Shown: piece after piece, positions 1-4,761 of the stretch | Layout: each line of letters starts with the position of its first letter | Position numbering within the stretch: the first letter of the stretch is position 1 | Assembly (NCBI GenBank): GCA_001781685.1 | Contig: MFLZ01000020.1 | Coordinates: forward strand, 26,172-31,424 | Direction of reading: 5' to 3' | DNA length: 5,253 nt | Source of the DNA: Candidatus Kaiserbacteria bacterium RIFCSPLOWO2_01_FULL_54_13 | GTDB taxonomy: Bacteria > Patescibacteriota > Minisyncoccia > Phycocordibacterales > UBA2100 | The notes under the pieces: model-generated | What the model was told of the DNA's origin: nothing | Databases searched by the model: none | What the model saw: only the letters and a program-made list of their open reading frames with translations | Made by a program: the position numbers and the translations under genes

Positions 1-2
1 TT

Positions 3-368
3 CTCGAGGAACCACGACCTTGGTATGAGGCATATCTGCGATACAATACCGTTTTTCGTCGCACGTCAAGCGAGTCGGCATACGTATACACGGCGGTCTT
101 TGCTCCAGCAGGACTCACGACGACAGTTTTTCATGAATGGCAACGATTTGACGCGGGGGCAGATGCTTGGATCACAGAAGAGACCATTCCGTTTTTCATT
201 GTGGGCGGACGCGACGGCGGCTACCGCGGCTACTCGGTCAAGAGGGACCCCACCGCCGGGCATTGGCGCGTCAATGTAGTGACCGAATTTGGGCAGGTAA
301 TCGGGAGAGTTTCCTTCGAAGTTGTTGTAGTGCAAGAGCCTGTCCCGGTCGGGGTTGTGATACGCTAG
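3..368 (+). CDS. DUF2914 domain protein, C-terminal part (5' end outside window)
   Basis: An open frame without a stop enters from the left edge and ends at TAG 366-368, giving the last 121 residues of a longer protein. It contains VFHEWQRFD, then IPFFIVGGRDGGYRGYS, HWRVNVVTEFGQVIGRVSFEV. This pattern (an aromatic/Trp strand, a Gly/Arg-rich turn with Tyr and Ser, a WRV(D/N)VV strand, then GQ(V/L)(I/L)GR(V/I)SF) is what I know as DUF2914, a small extracytoplasmic beta domain usually at the C-terminus of membrane proteins. In Parcubacteria such proteins usually have several N-terminal membrane helices; those would lie upstream and are not visible. The biochemical function of DUF2914 is unknown. 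The tail after the domain is short and hydrophobic. A probable terminator follows at once, so this is likely the last gene of its transcript. Frame and domain call are fairly secure; the start cannot be given. Confidence 0.82.
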   Translation, partial: LEEPRPWYEAYLRYNTVFRRTSSESAYVYTAVFAPAGLTTTVFHEWQRFDAGADAWITEETIPFFIVGGRDGGYRGYSVKRDPTAGHWRVNVVTEFGQVIGRVSFEVVVVQEPVPVGVVIR

Positions 369-370
369 CA

Positions 371-411
371 CTCTTTGCGTGAGGAGAGCGTCGCGCATGA
401 GAGCTTTTTTT
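371..411 (+). terminator. Probable intrinsic terminator after the DUF2914 gene
   Basis: CTCTTTGCG (371-379) pairs with CGCATGAGAG (394-403) as nine base pairs, one of them T-G, with T398 bulged. The loop is 14 nt (380-393). One C later comes a run of seven T (405-411). It begins two bases after the DUF2914 stop codon, where a Rho-independent terminator would be expected. The large loop and the bulge weaken it, so efficiency is uncertain. Confidence 0.55.
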
Positions 412-419
412 GCTAGAAT
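411..419 (+). promoter_or_regulatory. Extended -10 promoter for tRNA-His
   Basis: TGCTAGAAT (411-419) matches the extended -10 form TGnTATAAT at all but one position of the hexamer. Its end lies 12 nt before G-1 of the tRNA, so transcription would start about 426 with a very short 5' leader for RNase P to remove. No good -35 hexamer sits 16-18 bp upstream, which fits an extended -10 promoter. The element touches the T-run of the preceding terminator. Confidence 0.45.
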
Positions 420-431
420 CTTTTGTTTGAT

Positions 432-504
432 GGCGATCGTGGTGTAACGGTCAACACTGGAGCTTGTGGAGCTCTCAATTCGGGTTCGATTCCCGACGAT
501 CGCC
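432..504 (+). tRNA. tRNA-His (anticodon GTG)
   Basis: A full cloverleaf can be drawn. Acceptor stem GCGATCG (433-439) pairs with CGATCGC (497-503). The D stem is GTGT/ACAC (442-445/454-457) with G18G19 at 449-450. The anticodon stem is GGAGC/GCTCT (459-463/471-475) around loop TTGTGGA, with anticodon GTG at 466-468. The variable loop is CAAT, and the T arm is TCGGG-TTCGATT-CCCGA (480-496). A15 (447) and T48 (479) form the expected Levitt-type pair. The histidine identity is confirmed by an encoded extra G-1 (432) opposite discriminator C73 (504), the hallmark recognised by histidyl-tRNA synthetase. The following bases are CCC, so CCA is not encoded and must be added by the CCA-adding enzyme. 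Confidence 0.95.
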
Positions 505-519
505 CCCGATACGGCGCGG

Positions 520-525
520 TACAAT
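520..525 (+). promoter_or_regulatory. Possible -10 box directly before the 119-aa membrane protein gene
   Basis: TACAAT (520-525) matches TATAAT at five of six positions and ends 6 nt before the ATG at 532. Used as a promoter it would give a leaderless or nearly leaderless mRNA. No convincing -35 or extended -10 element is present: the expected -35 position falls in the tRNA acceptor stem. Read-through from the tRNA promoter is an alternative. Confidence 0.22.
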
Positions 526-531
526 CAAGTA

Positions 532-891
532 ATGCCTTCGATACTAGCCAAGATACTTCTCGTTTCTCGCATCGTGACGAGTATTCTTCCGATAGTTGTG
601 ATGCTAGGGCTCATTCCTTTAGTTAGGAATGACGTAGTACTCGCGGGCGTGTACGCGCTTTTCATAGTAGTGACGCTTACGGTAAGACAAGATAAGAAAG
701 ACCTCGCGTTTCTCGCGATAGGCCTCGTGATCCCAACAATAGGGGAGATTCTTTTCGTGGCAACGGGAGTTGAAGTTTTTAAACGAGATCTGCTGGTATT
801 CGGAATTCCTGTGTGGCTACCTCTCTTGTGGGGGTACGTATTCATCATGATGCGCCGTGGTGTTGCGGCACTCGAAAAATATGTGCGCTAA
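532..891 (+). CDS. Small four-helix membrane protein of unknown function
   Basis: 119 residues, very hydrophobic. Four membrane segments are visible at about residues 14-31, 35-51, 58-78 and 88-107, with a charged cytoplasmic-type loop RQDKKD (52-57) and a basic end RRGVAALEKYVR. Helix 3 carries IPTIGEILFVATG (67-79), with Glu72 inside an otherwise apolar segment. Helix 4 starts with FGIPVWLPLLWG (90-101). The combination of a Pro-Gly-Glu helix followed by GIPxWLPxLWG resembles small membrane proteins of unknown function that I associate with Parcubacteria, but I cannot name a family. An in-frame ATG at 466 lies within the tRNA, so the start at 532 is chosen: it begins 27 nt after the tRNA and gives a sensible N-terminus. 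No Shine-Dalgarno site is visible. The gene converges on the DedA gene with only eight bases between stop codons, leaving no room for a terminator outside coding sequence. Confidence 0.78.
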   Translation: MPSILAKILLVSRIVTSILPIVVMLGLIPLVRNDVVLAGVYALFIVVTLTVRQDKKDLAFLAIGLVIPTIGEILFVATGVEVFKRDLLVFGIPVWLPLLWGYVFIMMRRGVAALEKYVR

Positions 892-899
892 TCTCGCAT

Positions 900-1556
900 C
901 TATCTGTTGTTCCAAAGCGATATGATGCGCTCGATGATTCTATGCCGATGTTTTCGCGCGTATCGATACAGAATTATGAGCGCGATAATCGTTACAACGG
1001 AAAAGAACGCATATTTTTGTACGGTCTCAAGGATGCCTTTGTAATTCGTGCCAAAGAAATATCCCACGACGAGGAATTGACTGATGCCAATCGATACACC
1101 GGGGATGTTGTAAATGAGGAACTTATTGTATGGAACGTGATAGGTTCCAGCAACGAACGGTGTAATCCACGAAATGGGTCCCAAGAAGCGCCCGAAGAAA
1201 ACAGTTTTTGTACCGTGTTCATCGAAAAATTGCTGGCCCCGCTCAAAGTTGGTTTCGTTGAAAATGTATCCGTTCTTGCTGAAAAGCTTTCTGCCGTGCC
1301 ACCGGCCAAGCCAATAGCTCGTGCTGTCGCCGGTGATGCCGCCTGCAATGACCGAGATGGAAACAAGCGCAATATTCAGGACACCGTTTCCTGCAAGTAT
1401 AGAACCTGTCAGAAAAAAGATTTCGCCGCGAACGATGAAATTAATGCCGACGAGTCCGTCAAGGAATGCTCCCGTGAAAAGCACAAAATATGCGAGCAGA
1501 GGATACGAGCTCAAAAAATGCGAGACTACACTGAAAAGGGCTGATAAAAACTCCAT
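900..1556 (-). CDS. DedA-family (SNARE-associated/VTT) membrane protein
   Basis: 218 residues, the usual length for the family. DedA proteins are polytopic inner-membrane proteins with re-entrant hairpins; characterised members flip undecaprenyl phosphate or phospholipids, or support proton-dependent homeostasis. The typical blocks are seen in order: VRGEIFFLTGS (42-52) with conserved Glu45, AGGITGDSTSYWLGRWHG (71-88) with Gly76-Asp77 and the YxxGR turn, FFGRFLGP (120-127) with Arg123, and PFVAGTYHVPYNKFLIYN (133-150). A C-terminal helix (about 183-197) ends in a strongly basic tail RYARKHRHR. Two charged residues that I recall as essential in E. coli YqjA/YghB (Asp51 and Arg136 there) seem to be replaced, by Asn57 and Ser129. 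The start ATG lies four bases after the stop of the upstream GT2 gene, so it is probably co-transcribed as the third operon gene. AGG stands only three bases from the ATG, too close for a good ribosome site. Family call is firm; substrate is unknown. Confidence 0.92.
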   Translation of the reverse strand: MEFLSALFSVVSHFLSSYPLLAYFVLFTGAFLDGLVGINFIVRGEIFFLTGSILAGNGVLNIALVSISVIAGGITGDSTSYWLGRWHGRKLFSKNGYIFNETNFERGQQFFDEHGTKTVFFGRFLGPISWITPFVAGTYHVPYNKFLIYNIPGVSIGISQFLVVGYFFGTNYKGILETVQKYAFFSVVTIIALIILYRYARKHRHRIIERIISLWNNR

Positions 1557-1560
1557 GGAC

Positions 1561-2307
1561 CTATCGTATCACCGGATAGACATCTGATCGGTGGTTTGTC
1601 TTGGAGAGCACAAGACCTTGCCAGCCCCACAAAAAGAGCTGCTTCCCCCACCCAATTTTTTCAAAGCGGCGGATAGACGTTGAGACGGTTCTTGTTGGAA
1701 AGAAGAAAAAACTTCCATATCGCATCCCGTCCTCGATCAATTTCACATCTTCGGCAAACTGTATGGTTTCGTCAAATCGCACCTTGGAGCGAAGTGACGT
1801 GCGCATAATCTCAAGCGCAAAGGGGATGTGCATAATTTTTCGCGAGAAGTTATAGAATGACATAAAAAGCGGGACGTACCAATGCATTTTTTCGATTGGT
1901 CGGAGCGATACTGCGCCGACAGCGGCGTCCCTACGTACCTCGTTGTTGAGAAATTTGCTCAATTCTCGGAGGAAAAGAGGAGCAACGCACGTGTCCGCGT
2001 CGAGGAATATAGTCCAGTCGCTTTTCTGGCTTGTGTTGTCGAGACCGAGGTTTTTTGCACGTGACACGCCTTTTTCCGACTGCAGAATACGCACGTTGTC
2101 CCGCTCGAACCCGCGTGCTATCGGGAGTGTCCGATCTGTTGAGCCGTTCTCAACGACGATTGCCTCGAATCGATCTTTTGGGTAGTCGAGCATGCACACA
2201 TGCTTGAGCGTCTCGCCGAGGTACTTCTCCTCGTTATGTGCGGGTATGACGATGGAGAAAAAATAGAGCGGGTTCTCTTGCATATTAGGTGTTTTCTCTG
2301 TCGGCAT
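1561..2307 (-). CDS. Family 2 glycosyltransferase (GT-A fold), second operon gene
   Basis: 248 residues from the ATG at 2307. GT2 enzymes transfer a sugar from a nucleotide donor; this one has no membrane helix, so it should work in the cytoplasm or at the inner membrane face. Seen in order: FFSIVIPAHNEEKYL (16-30), VVENGSTDRT (51-60), in which the usual VVDDGSTDGT has Glu-Asn for Asp-Asp, the SRAKNLGL block (82-89), metal/nucleotide-binding Asp103-Ala-Asp105 in FLDADT, and FAEDVKLIEDG (184-194) with Glu186-Asp187 as the catalytic-base region. The last part is rich in aromatic residues. The start is ambiguous: ATG 2307 overlaps the upstream gene by 23 nt, while ATG 2283 (Met9) sits one base after its TAA stop as TAATATG and still leaves the whole fold. 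Neither has a Shine-Dalgarno site. Either way it is translationally close-coupled to the upstream GT2 gene. Donor and acceptor cannot be inferred. Confidence 0.9.
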   Translation of the reverse strand: MPTEKTPNMQENPLYFFSIVIPAHNEEKYLGETLKHVCMLDYPKDRFEAIVVENGSTDRTLPIARGFERDNVRILQSEKGVSRAKNLGLDNTSQKSDWTIFLDADTCVAPLFLRELSKFLNNEVRRDAAVGAVSLRPIEKMHWYVPLFMSFYNFSRKIMHIPFALEIMRTSLRSKVRFDETIQFAEDVKLIEDGMRYGSFFFFPTRTVSTSIRRFEKIGWGKQLFLWGWQGLVLSKTNHRSDVYPVIR

Positions 2308-3007
2308 ACGTGAATTCGTACCGAAAAATCGGCTTTGTTATCGGACCAACAAACACACGATAGAGCGACGCATAGGTGTATTTGGAGAGCGCCGTGAGAC
2401 GGCCTTCTTTGTTGAATCGTCTGACGGAGACGATCACACGCCGCGGGAGAAGTCCGTAGCGGCTGAATCGCACCGCTTTTTCGACGAAATCGTGCTCCTC
2501 GCACAGAAGGCGATCTTCCGGATATCCGTTCGCTCTCTCGAATACGTCTCGTGAGACCATCATACAAAGCGACCCAACCGGCCGCACCCACTGAAGTATG
2601 CGCAGGAGGAGATTCCCGATACCGAAGATAATGTGGTCTACAGTGAGACCGCTTCTCGGGATGAGCTGTGCTGCCGCGATGCCAAGTTTTCTCGTCCTGA
2701 AAAACTCGAAGTTTTCGCGCAGGAATGAGGCATCGGGAAACGTTGCGTCTGCATCGACAAAGAGCAGAGTGTTACCGCGCGAGGCGCGCGCGCCGCGATT
2801 TCTCGCAACAGGTGGCACTCCTCCCTCAACGACACGCACGGGTATTCGATCTCCGTAGCTTTCCACAAGTTCGCGTGTCCCATCACTTGAGTGAGCGTCT
2901 GCGATGATAACTTCAACAGGTTCGTTGAGTTTTTGAGTGAGGATTGAATCGAGGAGATTCCCAATGTGCTTGCGCTCATTTAGGGTTGGGATCACGATAG
3001 AAATCAT
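2285..3007 (-). CDS. Family 2 glycosyltransferase (GT-A fold), first operon gene
   Basis: 240 residues starting at ATG 3007, which gives MISIVIPTLNE, the canonical GT2 first strand; the longer reading frame to 3052 would run through the divergent promoter region and into the start of the opposite gene. Motifs: VIPTLNERKHIGNLL (5-19), IIADAHSSDGT (34-44) with Asp37 and Asp42, ARNRGARASRG (68-78), FVDADATF (83-90) with the Asp85-Ala-Asp87 motif, and LCEEHDFVEKA (168-178), the acidic EEHD that corresponds to the ED catalytic-base motif. One moderately hydrophobic stretch (126-138) is too short and weak to be a clear membrane helix, so a cytosolic or peripheral enzyme is likely. It is the first gene of the minus-strand operon and is preceded by a perfect TATAAT seven bases from its ATG. 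It differs clearly in sequence from the next GT2 gene, so the two are not a recent duplication. Confidence 0.9.
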   Translation of the reverse strand: MISIVIPTLNERKHIGNLLDSILTQKLNEPVEVIIADAHSSDGTRELVESYGDRIPVRVVEGGVPPVARNRGARASRGNTLLFVDADATFPDASFLRENFEFFRTRKLGIAAAQLIPRSGLTVDHIIFGIGNLLLRILQWVRPVGSLCMMVSRDVFERANGYPEDRLLCEEHDFVEKAVRFSRYGLLPRRVIVSVRRFNKEGRLTALSKYTYASLYRVFVGPITKPIFRYEFTYADRENT

Positions 3008-3014
3008 GTCTCGA

Positions 3015-3020
3015 ATTATA
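3015..3020 (-). promoter_or_regulatory. -10 box of the glycosyltransferase-DedA operon
   Basis: On the minus strand TATAAT (3020 to 3015) is a perfect -10 consensus. Only seven bases separate it from ATG 3007, so transcription would begin at or next to the start codon and the mRNA would be leaderless. The best -35 position (around 3038-3044) is AT-rich but a poor match to TTGACA. TTGCAC at 3052-3047 is a better hexamer but too far upstream (26-bp spacer). Confidence 0.45.
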
Positions 3021-3045
3021 CATCGAGGCGCGAGACAGATATAAT
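3017..3045 (+). promoter_or_regulatory. Promoter of the GT4-type glycosyltransferase gene
   Basis: TATACA (3017-3022, four of six matches to TTGACA) and a perfect TATAAT (3040-3045) are separated by 17 bp, the optimal spacer. Transcription would start near 3052, about four bases before the ATG at 3056. The -35 element overlaps the -10 box of the opposite operon, so RNA polymerase could occupy only one of the two promoters at a time. Confidence 0.55.
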
Positions 3046-3055
3046 TGTGCAACGT

Positions 3056-4084
3056 ATGTCTCTCTCACCAGGAAGCCGCATCCTCTTTGTTACCGATACG
3101 TGGCGTCCTCAGATTAATGGAGTCGTCACAGTTATCGAGCATCTCAAAGAGGAAATCGAGAGAAGAGGCATGGTGGTTGATGTGCTTGATCCAAGCCAAT
3201 TCTTAACAGTGCCGTTTCCCCTGTATACGGAATTCCGCCTCGCACTGTTTTCGTGGAGAAATATTAGGAGACGAATTAAAGACGGTGCATATGACGAAGT
3301 GAATATCCATACCTACGGGCCGATGGCGTGGTATGCGCGGGCGGCCTGTATCCGCCTCAACAAAAGATTCACCATGACATTCCACAACCAGATCCATCTC
3401 TACGCAGAAGTGAGGTTTGGGACTTGGGCGAGAAAGCTGGTGGAGAAATTGATCTACTATTTCTATTCTCCAGCCGCGCTTACCTTGGTAACGACGAGGT
3501 CGGCGCAGAAGCAGCTCCTTGGCTTCGGACTCACTCGCGTTTCGGTGTGGCCCTTGGGTGTAGACAAACAGTTTTTCACGCGAGGCGTCTGTCCGCGTGT
3601 ATTTGAAAAACCCGTGTTCGTTTTTCTCGGACGCATCGCGCCGGAGAAAAACATTGAAGAATTTCTCTCTGCGGAGCTTCCGGGAACCAAAATTGTCATA
3701 GGTGATGGTCCGGACAAGAAAAAACTTGAATCCCAGTATCCCGACGTCGTTTTTCTTGGGTATCAAACCAGGGAGAGGTTGGTGTCGTGGATGTGTTGCG
3801 CGGATGTGCTCGTGATGCCATCGCGCACCGATACCTTCGGTCTCGTCATTGTCGAAGCTCTTGCGCTCGGCATCCCTGTTGCTGCCCATAGCGAAACGGG
3901 TCCCAAAGACATAATCCACAATGGCGTCAACGGCTATCTCGACGAGGATATCGTACGTGCCGCGAAGCAATGTCTGAGTCTTTCACCTGACCGATGTCGT
4001 GATTCGGTTAAGAACTACACATGGAGCAAATCTGCCGAGACGTTTCTCTCAGTTCTTCAGTCTGCGCGCGGTACTGCACCGTGA
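3056..4084 (+). CDS. Family 4 (GT-B) glycosyltransferase, mannosyl/glycolipid type
   Basis: 342 residues from ATG 3056. A GTG at 3047 is also in frame but lies at or before the expected transcription start. GT4 enzymes are retaining GT-B transferases acting at the inner face of the membrane. The N-terminal domain opens with RILFVTDTWRPQINGVVT (8-25), the PQxNGVV signature known from MgtA/SQD2-like glycolipid and mannosyl transferases, followed by NIHTYGP (83-89) and TFHNQ (108-112). The C-terminal domain shows VFLGRIAPEKN (189-199) with Gly192-Arg193 and Glu197-Lys198 for the donor phosphates, IGDGP (215-219), VFLGYQTRERL, and PSRTDTFGLVIVEAL (255-269). That last motif is the family's E-X7-E, with Asp259 in first place and Glu267 in second; Asp there is common in the MgtA-like branch. 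A probable function is transfer of mannose or glucose to a lipid acceptor, but the sugar is not readable. The gene ends in TGA six bases before the stop of the convergent gene. Confidence 0.92.
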   Translation: MSLSPGSRILFVTDTWRPQINGVVTVIEHLKEEIERRGMVVDVLDPSQFLTVPFPLYTEFRLALFSWRNIRRRIKDGAYDEVNIHTYGPMAWYARAACIRLNKRFTMTFHNQIHLYAEVRFGTWARKLVEKLIYYFYSPAALTLVTTRSAQKQLLGFGLTRVSVWPLGVDKQFFTRGVCPRVFEKPVFVFLGRIAPEKNIEEFLSAELPGTKIVIGDGPDKKKLESQYPDVVFLGYQTRERLVSWMCCADVLVMPSRTDTFGLVIVEALALGIPVAAHSETGPKDIIHNGVNGYLDEDIVRAAKQCLSLSPDRCRDSVKNYTWSKSAETFLSVLQSARGTAP

Positions 4085-4090
4085 CGGCTC

Positions 4091-4618
4091 CTACGAATCC
4101 GCTCGGTACATGGGGTTAATTGCGAGTAGGTAGATGTTTGCGAGAACGAATATTGCGGAGAGTATCCATGCAGCGGCCTCAGAAAATCCGGCGGCCGCCA
4201 CGCTAAAGGCAAAGAGAGAAAGTAGCGCACCCAGTGCGTTGATTTTTATTTTGCGCTGCAGGAGTCCTGAGGACAACGTGATGAGATGTTTGAGGTGAAA
4301 ATACTTCGCGATTGATACCACAAAAAGAACACCAGATACAAAAGAAAATAGAAACGCCGATCCAAAGGAGAAGGCGAGTGCGCAGTAGACGACGACAAGT
4401 ATTGCATCGAAGAAGATCTGAATTGAGTTCGCGGGAGTGATGGCCGAGAACGCTCGTATCGAGAAGAATGTATTTACCAACAAGACCCCATAAAATAGAA
4501 GCAGGGGAAATGACTCAGTGGTACCGGAGCCCGTTTTCGTCCATCCCACTATTCCTACGAGCGCGAAGAGTAGGCACGCAATCCACGCTTTTCCCGTTGG
4601 CGAGGGCATGGTTTTCAT
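4091..4618 (-). CDS. Six-helix membrane protein of unknown function
   Basis: 175 residues with about six membrane segments: residues 9-26, 37-57, 64-84, 85-103, 127-146 and 148-168. A basic, Leu-rich loop between helices 4 and 5 contains KYFHLKHL and LLQRKIKIN. I do not recognise a family; there is no catalytic-looking motif, and the few polar residues in the membrane are mostly Ser and Thr. The frame stays open up to ATG 4687, which would add a polar 23-residue segment (residue composition like non-coding translation, with AGG codons). I prefer ATG 4618, which gives the usual short positively charged N-terminus (MKTMPSPTGKAW) before helix 1. A third ATG at 4609 is also possible. None has a Shine-Dalgarno site. 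It converges on the GT4 gene with a six-base gap, and is divergent from the SIMPL gene. Confidence 0.75.
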   Translation of the reverse strand: MKTMPSPTGKAWIACLLFALVGIVGWTKTGSGTTESFPLLLFYGVLLVNTFFSIRAFSAITPANSIQIFFDAILVVVYCALAFSFGSAFLFSFVSGVLFVVSIAKYFHLKHLITLSSGLLQRKIKINALGALLSLFAFSVAAAGFSEAAAWILSAIFVLANIYLLAINPMYRADS

Positions 4619-4724
4619 GGTACATCGAGGCAGTTCTGTGTCCACGAGCCTCCATTGCCTGTAATATCCACTTCGTACGAACGTCATAGGGACGAATCGT
4701 GTATACTTATCAGGCGAATTTTAC

Positions 4725-4730
4725 TATAAC
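4725..4730 (+). promoter_or_regulatory. Possible -10 box for the SIMPL gene
   Basis: The non-coding stretch 4619-4761 between the two divergent genes must hold both promoters. On the plus strand TATAAC (4725-4730) matches TATAAT at five of six positions. A weak TATACT (4702-4707) stands 17 bp upstream. The 5' leader would be about 25 nt, without a recognisable Shine-Dalgarno site. On the minus strand TAAAAT (4723 to 4718) is the best -10 candidate for the membrane protein gene, but it lacks a -35. I see no RNA gene or riboswitch in the stretch. Confidence 0.3.
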
Positions 4731-4761
4731 CTAGCACCTAGTCCCTAAAACCTATTTTCAT

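Larger units (their letters stand above)
3007..3046. repeat. Two interleaved inverted repeats in the divergent promoter region
   Basis: TGTCTCG (3007-3013) is the reverse complement of CGAGACA (3031-3037), with 17 bp between arms. AATTATA (3014-3020) is the reverse complement of TATAATT (3040-3046), with 19 bp between arms. The second pair simply places one -10 box on each strand. The first pair has no promoter role that I can see and could be a regulator site. The arms are short, so chance is possible. Confidence 0.4.

Noticed and set aside
25..279. 84-aa plus-strand open frame in another phase
   Set aside because: It overlaps the DUF2914 coding frame, and its composition (many Arg, Ser, Thr) is that of an out-of-frame shadow.
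66..524. 152-aa minus-strand open frame across the window's left part
   Set aside because: Its first part is the antisense of the tRNA-His gene (the GNRTR peptide is a typical reverse translation of a T arm), and the rest is antisense to the DUF2914 frame, which has clear domain motifs.
466..531. In-frame N-terminal extension of the four-helix protein to ATG 466
   Set aside because: This start is the anticodon region of the tRNA, and the added residues are translated tRNA sequence.
813..1544. 243-aa plus-strand open frame
   Set aside because: It is antisense to the DedA gene over nearly its whole length and shows no motif or hydrophobic pattern, while DedA is certain.
2777..2797. GC-rich alternating GCGCG stretch that could be a palindromic site
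   Set aside because: It encodes the conserved ARNRGARAS block of the GT2 enzyme on the minus strand, so codon content explains it.
3008..3052. Extension of the first GT2 protein to ATG 3052
   Set aside because: The additional 15 residues would be encoded by the divergent promoter region and overlap the GT4 start; MISIVIPTLNE is the normal GT2 beginning.
3203..3970. 255-aa minus-strand open frame
   Set aside because: It is antisense to the GT4 gene, which carries all family motifs; the antisense peptide is Arg/His-rich without a recognisable fold.
4067..4083. Hairpin CGCGGT/ACCGTG at the end of the GT4 gene as a terminator
   Set aside because: The stem is short, contains a G-T pair, and no T-run follows; it lies inside coding sequence.
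4082..4084. Alternative genetic code with TGA read as an amino acid
   Set aside because: The only TGA at a gene end makes a sensible C-terminus, read-through would run into the convergent gene, and no in-frame TGA occurs inside a recognised gene.
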